Program-made: the position numbers and the translations under genes
Shown here: positions 18,646-27,199 of the stretch, in pieces
Position numbering within the stretch: the stretch's first letter is position 1
How the letters are laid out: every line of letters starts with the position of its first letter
Source: JAJEAD01 sp964420925
Lineage (GTDB): Bacteria > Pseudomonadota > Gammaproteobacteria > HK1
Length of the DNA stretch: 64,000 nucleotides
Direction of reading: 5' to 3'
Assembly (NCBI GenBank): GCA_964420925.1
Contig: CAYQVB010000086.1
Span: 59,324 to 123,323, forward strand
Notes under the pieces: model-generated
What the model was told of the DNA's origin: nothing
The model's database searches: none
The model's input: the letters and a program-made list of their open reading frames with translations, nothing else

Positions 18646-20778
18646 ATGGCGAGGCATACGAAACGCGCGAGTGCAATTCCCCGCCTGAACATTGGCGGGA
18701 GAGATTGGACGCTCGCGGCCATTGTGTTGGCCGGCTTGGCGGTCTCGCTGCTCGTCGTGTGGACGAGCGGCGGCGCGCACCCCTTTCCCGACGAGATCGT
18801 GCGCGCCTTCCCCATGGTCGAGTGGGTGAATCAGGCGGAGCTGTGGCTCCAGGAGCACTTCCGCTGGTTCACTCGCGGGATCAGCGAGGCGGTGGGCTGG
18901 GCGCTAGAGAACCTGGAGCTCTTCCTGCTTCTCCAACCCTGGCCGGTGCTCGTCATCGTGCTCGTGCTGCCGGCGCTCGCCTACGGAGGGCTTCGCCTCG
19001 GCCTCTTCACCTTCTTCGGGGTGCTGTTCTGGGGTGCGGTGGACATGTGGGACGTGGCGATCTCGACGCTGAGCCTGATGGGGGTGTCGGTGCTGCTCTG
19101 CGTCGCCACCGGTGCCGTCCTCGGAATCATCTGCTCGCAGAACGACCGCTTCGAGTCGGCGCTGCGCCCCGTTCTCGACGCCATGCAGGTGATGCCTGCC
19201 TTCGTTTACCTGGTGCCTGCGATCTTCTTCTTCGGGCTCGGCGGGCCGTCGGCGGCGATGGCGATCATCATCTATGCCCTTCCCCCCATCATCCGTCTGA
19301 CCAATCTCGGAATCCGTCAGGTTTCTTCCGAGATGATCGAGGCGGCGCGCGCCTTCGGCGCCACCCGGATGCAGATGCTCGTGAAGGTGCAGATCCCGCA
19401 GGCGATGCCCTCGATCATGCTGGGGGTCAACCAGACCATCATGATGGCGCTGGCGCTTGCGGTGCTCGCCACCTTCATCGGAGCGGAAGGGCTCGGCGCG
19501 GAGGTCTGGCGGGCGATCACCCGCCTGAGGGTCGGTCACTCCTTCGAGGGAGGGCTGTGTATCGTCATCATGGCGATCATCTTCGACCGGCTGAGCGGGG
19601 CGATGAGTCGGGAACGCCGGCGCCCGCTTCCCGAGGATGTCCTCGAGTTCCGCCTGTTTCCGCAGAAGTGGGATACGAGTCCGCTTGCCCGGATCGTCGA
19701 GGCGGGGATCGACCGGGCCTGGAACGCAGTTGCCGCGGCCGGCATGGCATTGGCGCGCGGCGTCGGCCACCTGCTCGGGGCGGTGGCCGGACTCCTCGAC
19801 CGGTCCCTGGGGGTGCGGCTCGCCACATGGTGCGCCCGCCAAGCGTTCCTCGTTGCCGGTCTCGTGCTGATCGCCGCCGTCCTCGCCCTCGACGCGAGCG
19901 TCTTGCGGATTGGCGACTTCCCCCGGGAGTGGGAGATCTCCCTGCGGGAACCCATCGACAAGGTGGTCGAGGCTCTCACCGTGTATCCGCCCTTCATCAA
20001 GGTCACCCAGTGGATCCGCACCAGTGTGTATCTCTACCTGCTCTCCCCGCTCGACCGATTCCTCGTCGAGCTGCCCTGGTTCTACGTGGCGGGCCTGGTG
20101 GGACTCATCGTCTGGCGTTCCGTGGGCTTGGGATCCGCAATCGCCACCACCGCGGCGCTGTTCTTCGTGGGGGCGGCGGATCTCTGGGCGATCACCATGT
20201 ACACCCTGGCCGGGACCACGGTGTCGGTCGTGATCTGCATGGCGATCGGCATTCCGCTCGGGATTGCGGCGGCCTACTCGAGGGTCTGGGATGCGGTCCA
20301 GCGACCGGTGCTCGACACGATGCAGACCATGCCGGCTTTCGTCTACCTGATCCCGGTGCTGTTCTTCTTCGGCGGCAACCCGACCACCGCGATCATCGCG
20401 ACGGTCATCTACGCCGTCCCGCCGATGATCCGGCTGACCACCCTCGGGATCGGACAGATACCGCTGGAGGTCGACGAAGTCGCCCGCTCCTTCGGTTCAC
20501 GAACCCTCCAGACGCTGGTCAAGCTGAAGCTGCCGCTCGCGGTTCCCTCGATCATGCTCGGCGTGAACCAGACCGTGATCATGGCCCTCGCGATGCAGGC
20601 GATCACTCCGCTCGTCGCGGGACTCGGCCTCGGCAAGGAGGTCTACGACGCGATGAACACCGCGAATACCGGCCGGGGCCTGATGGCGGGCATCGGGATC
20701 ACCCTGCTCGCGATCGTGCTCGATCGGCTGACCCAGTCCTGGACTCGCAAGCAGCGCGAGGCGTTAGGTCTCGCCTGA
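18646..20778 (+). CDS. proW: Double-length betaine-type ABC permease (two ProW domains in one chain)
   Basis: A 710-residue inner-membrane protein with two complete binding-protein-dependent permease domains. The first has its EAA loop near residue 231 (IEAARAFGATRMQMLVKVQIPQ) and the second near residue 608 (VDEVARSFGSRTLQTLVKLKLP). Each is followed by the same PSIMLGVNQT block, and each preceded by a matching MPAFVYLIP/VLVP-type helix, so the protein arose by duplication and fusion. Classical ProW is about 350 residues and works as a homodimer; here one chain supplies both halves. It is followed by the binding-protein gene and is divergent from the ATPase gene. Confidence 0.88.
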   Translation: MARHTKRASAIPRLNIGGRDWTLAAIVLAGLAVSLLVVWTSGGAHPFPDEIVRAFPMVEWVNQAELWLQEHFRWFTRGISEAVGWALENLELFLLLQPWPVLVIVLVLPALAYGGLRLGLFTFFGVLFWGAVDMWDVAISTLSLMGVSVLLCVATGAVLGIICSQNDRFESALRPVLDAMQVMPAFVYLVPAIFFFGLGGPSAAMAIIIYALPPIIRLTNLGIRQVSSEMIEAARAFGATRMQMLVKVQIPQAMPSIMLGVNQTIMMALALAVLATFIGAEGLGAEVWRAITRLRVGHSFEGGLCIVIMAIIFDRLSGAMSRERRRPLPEDVLEFRLFPQKWDTSPLARIVEAGIDRAWNAVAAAGMALARGVGHLLGAVAGLLDRSLGVRLATWCARQAFLVAGLVLIAAVLALDASVLRIGDFPREWEISLREPIDKVVEALTVYPPFIKVTQWIRTSVYLYLLSPLDRFLVELPWFYVAGLVGLIVWRSVGLGSAIATTAALFFVGAADLWAITMYTLAGTTVSVVICMAIGIPLGIAAAYSRVWDAVQRPVLDTMQTMPAFVYLIPVLFFFGGNPTTAIIATVIYAVPPMIRLTTLGIGQIPLEVDEVARSFGSRTLQTLVKLKLPLAVPSIMLGVNQTVIMALAMQAITPLVAGLGLGKEVYDAMNTANTGRGLMAGIGITLLAIVLDRLTQSWTRKQREALGLA

Positions 20779-20863
20779 GGCGTTGTTCGCCGGTTCCTTC
20801 CGGCCCCCAGAGGCATTTCACACTGGCCGAACCTGTGCTGCCAACGCGACCTATACGGATCGG

Positions 20864-20946
20864 GTGGATTCCGGCTCATCAAGGGAACGACGGCAGAGGA
20901 GGCCCGGAGTGGATTCCGTCATTCCCTCGATTGAGCGGGAATCCAC
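20864..20946. repeat. Palindromic repeat element, copy 1
   Basis: An 83-base element bounded by the inverted repeat GTGGATTCC (20864-20872) and GGAATCCAC (20938-20946). Its right part contains ATTCCCTCGATTGAGCGGGAAT, the same core as the copies near 22982, 46034 and 60965. The core pattern ATTCCC-N-GGGAAT resembles dRS3/REP-type repeats known in other proteobacteria. It lies in the 338-base spacer between proW and proX, where no other feature was seen. Confidence 0.75.
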
Positions 20947-21116
20947 GCGATACGACAAGTCCAGCAAGTGCCGTGGAAGCGTTGAAGTGCTCCTGATCCG
21001 ACCTCTCGAAAATGTCGACACCGGAGCGATGTCGATGTACGTTTTCCCCGTTTCATGCCATGAGACATGAGACGCACGCGCCCCGACGGGGCGTCAACCC
21101 GATCACGGAGAACACG

Positions 21117-22061
21117 ATGAAAGCAATCAATCGAAACAGGCTGCTCGCCTCGGCGGGCGCCGCGCTGCTCGCCCTGGGCGCGGCTCCGGCATCCGCGGAG
21201 CTCTTCAAAGTTCCGGTCGCCGACTGGACCGGCGGCGCGGTGACCTGCGAAGTCATCAACCAGATTGTAGAGAAAGAAATGGGGCACAAGGTGAAGCGCA
21301 TCACCATGCCTTCCGGTCCGGCGGTCTCCGAAGGGCTTCGCGCCGGCGATCTGGACTACGCCTGCGAAACTTGGCCCTCCTATTCCACCACCAAGGAGAA
21401 GTACGTCACGGAGCACGGAGGAGACGGCTCGATTCGCTGGTACGCCCCGGTCGGCGTGGTGGGGCAGTCCGGCTACTACGTGCCCCGCTACCTCGTCGAG
21501 GGAGAAGGGGCGCTCGCTCCCGATCTGAAGACCTGGGAGGATCTCAACCGGTACAAGGATCTCTTCAAGACCCTCGAGACCGGCGACAAGGGCCGCCTGA
21601 TCGCCTGCCCGGTCTCCGCCTGGCAGTGCATGGACCACGAGCGGGCCGCGGGCCTCGGACTCGAGTACGAGCTTGTGGAGCTCGGCTCCGAGACGGCTCA
21701 CTGGGCGGAGCTCAAGGGACTCTATGCGCGCCAGGAGCCCTTCGTGGCCTACGCCTGGGAGCCGCACTGGATCCACGCGACCCTCGACCTCGTCGAGGTG
21801 GCGCTGCCTCCGCATTCCGATGAGGCCTGGCCCGTCAGCGACTGGCCCGAAGACATCACCTACAACTACGGCACCCCCCGCTTCGAGGAGGAGCATCCCG
21901 ACGTGGTCGCGCTCATCCGCAACTTCCGGATGTCCAACGCGGAGCAGGCGGAGCTGATCCTCGCGATCGATGTGGACGGCGGAGACCTCGAAGAGGTGGT
22001 CGAGGAGTGGCTCGACAACAACGAGGACATGTGGCGTCCCTGGCTTCCTGGCCAGAGCTGA
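21117..22061 (+). CDS. proX: Glycine betaine-type ABC transporter substrate-binding protein
   Basis: A 314-residue periplasmic binding protein of the OpuAC/ProX family. The signal peptide runs to about residue 27 (APASA-EL). The mature part has W39-containing DWTGGAVTCEVINQIVEKEMG, LRAGDLDYACETWPS and EPFVAYAWEPHWIH, which match the ligand-binding regions where tryptophans cage a quaternary ammonium group. The ATG at 21117 is chosen because the frame upstream lacks signal-peptide character. It follows proW on the same strand after a spacer with a palindromic repeat, and a strong hairpin follows it. Confidence 0.85.
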   Translation: MKAINRNRLLASAGAALLALGAAPASAELFKVPVADWTGGAVTCEVINQIVEKEMGHKVKRITMPSGPAVSEGLRAGDLDYACETWPSYSTTKEKYVTEHGGDGSIRWYAPVGVVGQSGYYVPRYLVEGEGALAPDLKTWEDLNRYKDLFKTLETGDKGRLIACPVSAWQCMDHERAAGLGLEYELVELGSETAHWAELKGLYARQEPFVAYAWEPHWIHATLDLVEVALPPHSDEAWPVSDWPEDITYNYGTPRFEEEHPDVVALIRNFRMSNAEQAELILAIDVDGGDLEEVVEEWLDNNEDMWRPWLPGQS

Positions 22062-22093
22062 GCGGACACGACGGTTACTCCCCTCCTGCGTTT

Positions 22094-22121
22094 CACACCG
22101 CCCCGGTCTCGGGGCGGTGTG
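22094..22121 (+). terminator. Hairpin after proX
   Basis: A perfect 12-base stem, CACACCGCCCCG (22094-22105) with CGGGGCGGTGTG (22110-22121), closes a four-base loop 33 bases after the proX stop. No T-run follows, so it may be a weak or Rho-assisted terminator or an mRNA 3'-end stabiliser. Confidence 0.65.
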
Positions 22122-22143
22122 GCGCAATCCGCCTGAGCGTCGC

Positions 22144-22896
22144 ATGAACGAGTTGCTGGACGCGCTGGAGGCCCGCCGGGGTCTCGTGTGCTTTGTCGGC
22201 GCGGGCGGGAAGAAGACGACCTTCTACCGCCTCGCGGCCGAGCACCCCGGACGGGTCGGCATTACCGCCACGGTGCACATCCCCTTCTTTCCGAAGTCGA
22301 TCGACGCCCATCCGTTGATCGCCGAAGAGAGTGCGCTGCTCCCCGCGCTGCTCGAGGAGTCCGGCCGCCACGACAAGCTGATCTTCGCCTGCCCCTCGGA
22401 CAAGCACGGGCGTTATGCCGGCATCGCCACTTCCCTGGTCTCCGCCGCGCACGCGCAGGCCGGTTTCGACGTGACGCTGGTCAAGGCGGACGGCGCGCGC
22501 AGCCGGTGGATCAAGGCGCCGAACGAGTCCGAACCGCGCATCCCCCCCGACGCCGACACCGTGATCTGCGTCGTTTCGGCTCAGGCAATCGGGCAGTCGC
22601 TCACGGATCGAATCGCGCATCGGGTCGATCGGATTGAGGCGATTTGCGGGGCGCGGGCGGGAGAGCCCGTTGGCGCACAGCACGTCGCACGCCTGCTCGC
22701 GAGCACGGAAGGGGCTTTGCGGGGGGTGGGGGACGCACGCGTTGTCCCCGTCATCAACATGGTCGACGACGAGGAGCGCTTGCGGCTCGCTCGTCGGGCC
22801 GCGGAGCACGCCCTTGCCGCCACCGACCGCTTCGACCGGGTGGTGCTGACTTCGATGCGGCGCGACCCGGCGGTTGTCGAGGTGGTGGGCCGCTGA
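22144..22896 (+). CDS. yqeC: YqeC family protein, molybdenum hydroxylase accessory
   Basis: A 250-residue protein of the YqeC family, linked by genome context in other bacteria to selenium-dependent molybdenum hydroxylases. The N-terminus has a P-loop-like CFVGAGGKKTTFYRLA (GAGGKKTT at about 19-26). TATVHIPFFPK, LVKADGARSRWIKAPNESEPRIPPDADTVICVV and PVINMVDDE are the other family blocks. No molybdenum hydroxylase or selD gene lies in this window, so its partner must be elsewhere. The ATG at 22144 is chosen over upstream in-frame codons, which would overlap the terminator hairpin. Confidence 0.82.
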   Translation: MNELLDALEARRGLVCFVGAGGKKTTFYRLAAEHPGRVGITATVHIPFFPKSIDAHPLIAEESALLPALLEESGRHDKLIFACPSDKHGRYAGIATSLVSAAHAQAGFDVTLVKADGARSRWIKAPNESEPRIPPDADTVICVVSAQAIGQSLTDRIAHRVDRIEAICGARAGEPVGAQHVARLLASTEGALRGVGDARVVPVINMVDDEERLRLARRAAEHALAATDRFDRVVLTSMRRDPAVVEVVGR

Positions 22897-22981
22897 CACG
22901 GCCGCATCGAAGTTCGGATTCGGATTCTGGCGAAGGGGCAAGGAGGTGCCTGCACTTTCCCCTTCACTGCTACGAGTCGGG

Positions 22982-23068
22982 CCGGTGGATTCCCGCGAAT
23001 CAAGGGAATCACGGTAGGTGGAGCGTCGTACGGTCTCCGTCATTCCTTGAATCGCGGGAATCCACCGG
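22982..23068. repeat. Palindromic repeat element, copy 2 (long hairpin)
   Basis: An 87-base element with perfect 17-base ends, CCGGTGGATTCCCGCGA (22982-22998) and its complement (23052-23068). The complementarity continues imperfectly inward to about 36 bases per arm, with few mismatches, around a short central loop. It lies between the convergent ends of yqeC and the first PPOX gene and could act as a two-way terminator or be a non-autonomous mobile repeat. Confidence 0.85.
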
Positions 23069-23118
23069 ATTACGCGATTGTGAATCCCTCCTGCCGCGTC
23101 CTCGGCGGAAGCCGGAAT

Positions 23119-23538
23119 CTATTCGGCCGGATACTCGATGACCCTGGTGGGCCGGATGACGATGGAGGCGCCGCTCTGTCCGTCTGCGTCGCCCGCGTCG
23201 ACGTACGCCATGTGTTCGTCAATCCCCGCAGAACCCACGTATCGGAACGCGATTTCGTACTCTTCCTCCCGGCTGAGGGCGGGGCCTACCTCCGCGTCGC
23301 CCTTGACCATCACCGCGTAGTAGGGCGGCTCGCGCCGGTCGACGACCACCATCGCCTTGCCGGTGCGTTCCACGTTCCGGCACTTCTGCGATTCGCGCCA
23401 CGTCGTGATGGTGATGACGCCGTCGCGGTAGCGGTACCACATGGGTACCGCGTGCGGCGAGTTGCCCGGCCCGGTGGTGGCGAGCACGCAGACCTGGGTC
23501 TCGGACAGGAACTGGTGGGCCTTGTCGCTCATCTTCAT
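23119..23538 (-). CDS. PPOX / FMN split-barrel family protein, paralogue 1
   Basis: A 139-residue protein of the pyridoxamine-5'-phosphate-oxidase-like split-barrel fold, a family that binds FMN, F420 or haem. Family blocks are VCVLATTGPGNSPHAVPMWYRYRDGVITI, NVERTGKAMVVVDRREPPY and VMVKGDAEVG. It is the last of three tandem paralogues that share these blocks almost unchanged but differ at the C-terminus; this copy ends IVIRPTRVIEYPAE. A purine-rich AGGAGG-type stretch precedes the ATG. The cofactor and substrate cannot be told from the sequence. A role in redox chemistry or detoxification linked to the upstream PhyH gene is possible. Confidence 0.8.
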   Translation of the reverse strand: MKMSDKAHQFLSETQVCVLATTGPGNSPHAVPMWYRYRDGVITITTWRESQKCRNVERTGKAMVVVDRREPPYYAVMVKGDAEVGPALSREEEYEIAFRYVGSAGIDEHMAYVDAGDADGQSGASIVIRPTRVIEYPAE

Positions 23539-23639
23539 GGTCGGACCTCCTTCGACAGGACGGGATTCGCCGGTGGTCGACGCAGGGGGGAGGCGGGCGA
23601 TGCGACCGGTATCGCCGCCTCGGCCCGATGGGGCCGGCG

Positions 23640-24047
23640 TCAGCCGCAGAATTCGATGACCCTGGTCGGGCGGATGACGATGCTCGCCACGTTGGCCCGG
23701 CGTTTCTCGTACTGCGCCAGGTACGCGTCCACCTTGTCCTCGCCCAGGTAGCGCAGCACGAGTTCGTACTCTTCCTCACGGCTCAAGCCCGGGCCGATCT
23801 CGGCGTCCCCCTTGACCATGACCGCGTAGTAGGGCGAGTCGCGGCGGTCGACGACCACCATCGCCTTGCCGGTGCGCTCGACGTTCCTGCACTTCTGCGA
23901 GTCGCGTGCGCCGAGGATGGTGATGATGCCGTCCCGGTACCGGTACCACATGGGGACCGCGTGCGGCGAGTTGCCCGGCCCGGTGGTGGCGAGCACGCAG
24001 ATCTGGGTCCGGGAAAGGAACTCATGGGCACTTTCGCTGATGTTCAT
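23640..24047 (-). CDS. PPOX / FMN split-barrel family protein, paralogue 2
   Basis: A 135-residue paralogue of the genes on either side. It shares ICVLATTGPGNSPHAVPMWYRYRDG, QKCRNVERTGKAMVVVD and YYAVMVKGDAEIGPGLSREEEYE. The differences concentrate in the last 40 residues (LRYLGEDKVDAYLAQYEKRRAN), the region that in split-barrel dimers often shapes the active-site entrance. The spacing to its neighbours is about 80-100 bases on each side, which fits one transcript with separate ribosome binding sites. The three copies probably arose by tandem duplication and then diverged. Confidence 0.8.
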   Translation of the reverse strand: MNISESAHEFLSRTQICVLATTGPGNSPHAVPMWYRYRDGIITILGARDSQKCRNVERTGKAMVVVDRRDSPYYAVMVKGDAEIGPGLSREEEYELVLRYLGEDKVDAYLAQYEKRRANVASIVIRPTRVIEFCG

Positions 24048-24129
24048 GGGCGGGCCTCGATGCGGCGCAATGCGGCGGCTCCCGTCGGCCAGGAATGCTC
24101 CGGATCCGCGACGCGGGCCGGACGCAGTA

Positions 24130-24540
24130 CTATCCTCCCCGGAACTGGATCACCTTGGTGGGCCGGATGATGATGGTGGCGTCGTCGTGTCCGCCCGCGT
24201 CGTAGTCCGCCATGAACGCATCCACGCGCTCCGGTCCGAGATAGCGCAGCGCGATCTCGTACTCCTCCTCGCGGCTCAGGCCCGGGCCGATCTCCGCGTC
24301 CCCCTTCACCATCACCGCGTGATAGGGCGGCTCGCGCGTATCGACGACTACCATCGCCTTGCCGGTGCGCTCCACGTTCCTGCTCTTCTGCGAAGCGCGC
24401 GAGGTGGTAATGGTGATGACCCCGTCGCGGTAGCGGTACCACATGGGGATGGCGTGCGGCGCGTTGCCGGGGCCGGTGGTGGCGAGCACGCAGATCATGG
24501 TCTGCGAGAGCAGCTCGTGGGCATCGGCGGGCATCTTCAT
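24130..24540 (-). CDS. PPOX / FMN split-barrel family protein, paralogue 3
   Basis: A 136-residue paralogue, first of the three in transcription order. It shares MICVLATTGPGNAPHAIPMWYRYRDGV, RNVERTGKAMVVVDTREPPY and VMVKGDAEIGPGLSREEEYEIALRYLG. The N-terminus, MKMPADAHELLSQTM, parallels MKMSDKAHQFLSETQ of copy 1. It begins 23 bases after the PhyH stop codon, so it is very likely cotranscribed with that dioxygenase gene. F420 use cannot be decided from the sequence alone; FMN is an equal possibility. Confidence 0.8.
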   Translation of the reverse strand: MKMPADAHELLSQTMICVLATTGPGNAPHAIPMWYRYRDGVITITTSRASQKSRNVERTGKAMVVVDTREPPYHAVMVKGDAEIGPGLSREEEYEIALRYLGPERVDAFMADYDAGGHDDATIIIRPTKVIQFRGG

Positions 24541-24563
24541 GGCAAATACTCGGGTCGGGATCG

Positions 24564-25421
24564 TCAGGCGGTGGAGAAGTGACCGGCGGCGTGGGCCTCG
24601 AGCACTTCGCGGTGGGCGGCGATGGCGGCGTCGTCGAGCTCCGCCGCGGGGCGGGGCGGTGCCGGTGCGAAATGCCCGTGAGTGTCCTCTCCCCGCACCG
24701 GAGTTGCCGCCAGAGGCGGTCCGCCCACCACCCGCACCTCGGGGGGCAGGTAGCGGATGGTGAGGCCGATGCGGCGCTCCGCGCTGCGGTTCGGGCCGGA
24801 GGCGTGAGCGAGCAGGCAGTGGTGAATGCCGATCTGCCCGGGCTCGAGCAGCACTTCCACGCTGTCGGCGCCGGCATCGGGGCGCATCACCTGCCCGCGG
24901 CTCAGCGCATTGTCCGCAGCGAAAGTTTCCTCGTGCGATTTCTTGCCATCGAGATGCGTGCGCGGGGCGTAGCGCATGCAGCCGTTATCGCGCGTGGCGG
25001 CGCTCAAGGCCACCCACACCGAGATCATGTGATCGGGTTCGATGTGCCAGTAGTAGGAATCCTGGTGAAAGGAGACGAAGCTCGGCGAGTGCGGCTCCTT
25101 GACGAAGAGGTCCGCGTTCACCACGAGCAGGTTCGGCCCCAGCAGATCCTCAACCGTATCGAGGATCACCGGGTGGCGGACGATGGCGTCGATCCAGGGG
25201 AACAGCACATGGGTCTGGGTGCGCCAGGGATCGCGGTGGCGCCCGCCCCAGGCCGCATCGAGCGCAGCGAGACGGGCGGGATCGAGACTCCCGAGACGCC
25301 TGACGCAGTCCAGTGCCTGCGCCGCCGGTATCCCCGGCAAGGGAGTCAGATAACCCTCGGCCCAGAAGTGCTCCACCTGCCGAGGTGAGAGTCGGGAAAG
25401 CGTCTCCGCCGCTTCTGCCAT
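24564..25421 (-). CDS. Phytanoyl-CoA dioxygenase (PhyH) family protein
   Basis: A 285-residue Fe(II)/2-oxoglutarate dioxygenase. The iron ligands are visible as H119 and D121 in SFHQDSYYW and H206 in LLAHASGPN; R217 (RRIGLTIRY) would bind 2-oxoglutarate. VSVWVALS-type and CMRYAPRTHL segments match the family core. Bacterial PhyH proteins hydroxylate varied small molecules, so the name does not imply phytanate. It is the first gene of an operon with three PPOX-like paralogues. Upstream lies DNA with insertion-sequence remnants, so its promoter is at the edge of the island. Confidence 0.82.
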   Translation of the reverse strand: MAEAAETLSRLSPRQVEHFWAEGYLTPLPGIPAAQALDCVRRLGSLDPARLAALDAAWGGRHRDPWRTQTHVLFPWIDAIVRHPVILDTVEDLLGPNLLVVNADLFVKEPHSPSFVSFHQDSYYWHIEPDHMISVWVALSAATRDNGCMRYAPRTHLDGKKSHEETFAADNALSRGQVMRPDAGADSVEVLLEPGQIGIHHCLLAHASGPNRSAERRIGLTIRYLPPEVRVVGGPPLAATPVRGEDTHGHFAPAPPRPAAELDDAAIAAHREVLEAHAAGHFSTA

Positions 25422-25625
25422 CCAAGCCGCTCCACTCGAGTTCCCTGGCGCACCGTACCCATCGTCCTTGCGCTATACAAGCCTGCCACCATCGGAGGAC
25501 CTTCCGGATCTCTCGCGACTGGATCTTCGGCAGTGGATTCCGGATTGTGTGGACATTGTGGGGTCATCGGCCGATGTGATGCGCTTCGCTTCGGCTCCCT
25601 GTTGTCGCTAATCCTCATCCTGGGA

Positions 25626-25878
25626 GATCGAGATCCGGGGCCTGCTTGCCGGCAAGGGGTTCGAGGGCTGCGATCCGGGCCTCCTGCACCTGGATCGTGC
25701 TGGCCGCTTCAACATCCTCATCGAAGGCGCCTGCCTCGTACTCGTCGGCCAGACGCCGATCACGGTGCAGGAGAGGTCGTGACGACAGCCAAGCCGTGGA
25801 GCGTCGCGTCGGAGCGATAGTCCAGAGCCACCTGAGGCTTGAAGTCGGTGCTGTGGGCGCCGCGCTTTACCACGGCAT
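25626..25878 (-). pseudogene. IS3-family OrfA transposase remnant, frameshifted
   Basis: Read on the minus strand, one frame gives KRGAHSTDFKPQVALDYRSD then TLHGLA before a stop; a second frame continues DEYEAGAFDEDVEAASTIQV and EARIAALEPLAGKQA. Together these match the N-terminal helix-turn-helix and the coiled-coil end of IS3-family OrfA proteins. At least one frameshift separates the parts, and no OrfB was found. It is a fossil on the left side of the dcmA-like island. Confidence 0.6.
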
Positions 25879-26090
25879 CAATCCTTCGAATGCCTAGCAC
25901 ATTGGTCCTGTCATACCTATGCATATCTATCTTTTTCTATATTTGGTTGACAAGCAATCTCTGGAACACTAGCCTTCGCAACTGTCGGAATGTCCTGTTT
26001 CCTGCGGAGAAACCAGCCCGTGCATCCATCGTGGGGATTCCGGGTTCGGGCAGAATGTGACCAGAACCTGCAAGCGTCGGAGGCTTTGCG

Positions 26091-26322
26091 TTGGGTCGCT
26101 ACGATCTGACCGATCTCCAGTGGCCGGTGATCGAAGCGCTGCTGCCGAACAAAGCTCCGCACGTGGCGCGGGTAGGCGGCCGGCGGGCGTTGGAAGGCGT
26201 CGTCTGGCTGCTTCGCGCCGGGGCGCCGTGGCCGGACCTGCTGGAGCGCTACCGGCCGTAAATGACCTGCCACAACCGGTTTGACCGCTGGCGCAAGAAG
26301 GGAATCCGGGACCGTCTCGAGA
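26091..26322 (+). pseudogene. IS5-family transposase N-terminal remnant
   Basis: From the TTG at 26091 the frame reads GRYDLTDLQWPVIEALLPNK, then GGRRALEGVVWLLRAGAPWP and LLERYRP, followed by a TAA stop at 26259-26261. The same frame resumes with MTCHNRFDRWRKKGIRDRL. This is the classic start of IS5-group transposases, where PYxTCYNRFxRW is expected, so a single TAC to TAA change has broken it. The catalytic DDE part is absent. It ends about 40 bases before the dcmA-like start codon, so insertion or deletion events occurred right next to that gene. Confidence 0.75.
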
Positions 26323-26358
26323 ACGCAAACGTTCAGGCCTACGGAGGAGGAAATCCCC

Positions 26359-27171
26359 ATGAGTTCAAAAGTCCGCCTATTGCACCACCCTGCTTCGCAA
26401 CCGTGTCGCTCGGCACTGCAGTTCTTGATCGAGAACGACATTCCTCATGAGGAGGAAGTCATCGATATCACGACCAATATCAACGAACGACAAGACTTCA
26501 GGGACGAGTACAACCCCACTGGGCAAGTGCCCATCCTGTGCGACGGAAATCTGAGGGTCTGGGAAAACGTTGCGATCGGCCGCTATCTGAATGAGAAGTA
26601 CGACTGCCCCAGCCACTGGTTCGGCAGCACGCTGGAGGAACGCACTCGCGTCAACATGTTCGTGCAATGGTATGCCTACACGCTCAGGCTCGGCGGCGGC
26701 GCGTTCCACTGGAGCATCTTCGCACCGATGATCTATGGCGCCGACAAAGACTTTAGCGCCGAGATACGTAAGGGCAAGCACGTTCTGTACGAGTCGATGG
26801 ATCTGATTGAGAGCTACTGGCTCAAGGATACCGAGTACCTTTGCGGCAAAGACGTTACCTACGGTGATCTGGCTGCGTTCCACGAGTTCGTATCCCACGC
26901 GGCGGGCGGTATCATCCCCGATACGGTCTGGAACAAGCACCCCAGGATCAAGGACTGGTTCGAGCGGTTGTCGGCGCGCCCCGCCGCCAAGCAGGTGAGC
27001 GAATGGCAGTACGAGACGATTCGCAAGGTGATGGGAGGCGAGATCAAAGTGACCTTCAGCCGCAGGACTGCTGTCCTGAAGGGCACGGAGGCGCATGGCG
27101 GCCACAATACCGGGTTGGTCCACCTGGGCGACGAGCGCGACTACATCGCAGAGGTGGAGTCCGCATCCTGA
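26359..27171 (+). CDS. dcmA: Dichloromethane dehalogenase-like glutathione S-transferase
   Basis: A 270-residue cytosolic theta-class GST that I recognise as close to DcmA of dichloromethane-degrading methylotrophs. The reaction converts CH2Cl2 with glutathione to formaldehyde and two HCl. LHHPASQPCRS holds the catalytic serine (residue 13, Ser12 without the initiator Met, matching Ser12 of the DM11 enzyme as I recall it). NPTGQVP (52-58) binds glutathione. YAYTLRLGGGAFHWSIFAP includes Trp118, matching DM11 Trp117. The C-terminus TAVLKGTEAHGGHN is also a DcmA hallmark. The glutathione motif reads WEN where DcmA has WES. A GGAGGAGG site at 26343-26350 fixes the start. A DcmR-like regulator gene follows. 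The sequence family is clear; substrate is inferred. Confidence 0.82.
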   Translation: MSSKVRLLHHPASQPCRSALQFLIENDIPHEEEVIDITTNINERQDFRDEYNPTGQVPILCDGNLRVWENVAIGRYLNEKYDCPSHWFGSTLEERTRVNMFVQWYAYTLRLGGGAFHWSIFAPMIYGADKDFSAEIRKGKHVLYESMDLIESYWLKDTEYLCGKDVTYGDLAAFHEFVSHAAGGIIPDTVWNKHPRIKDWFERLSARPAAKQVSEWQYETIRKVMGGEIKVTFSRRTAVLKGTEAHGGHNTGLVHLGDERDYIAEVESAS

Positions 27172-27199
27172 ATCCGTCCAGGGCGTAGAGAAGCAGGAA

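Noticed and set aside
25947..25975. TTGACA at 25947-25952 as promoter of the dcmA-like gene
   Set aside because: At 17 bases the -10 reads TAGCCT, a poor match, and it lies over 380 bases before the gene with an IS5 remnant in between.
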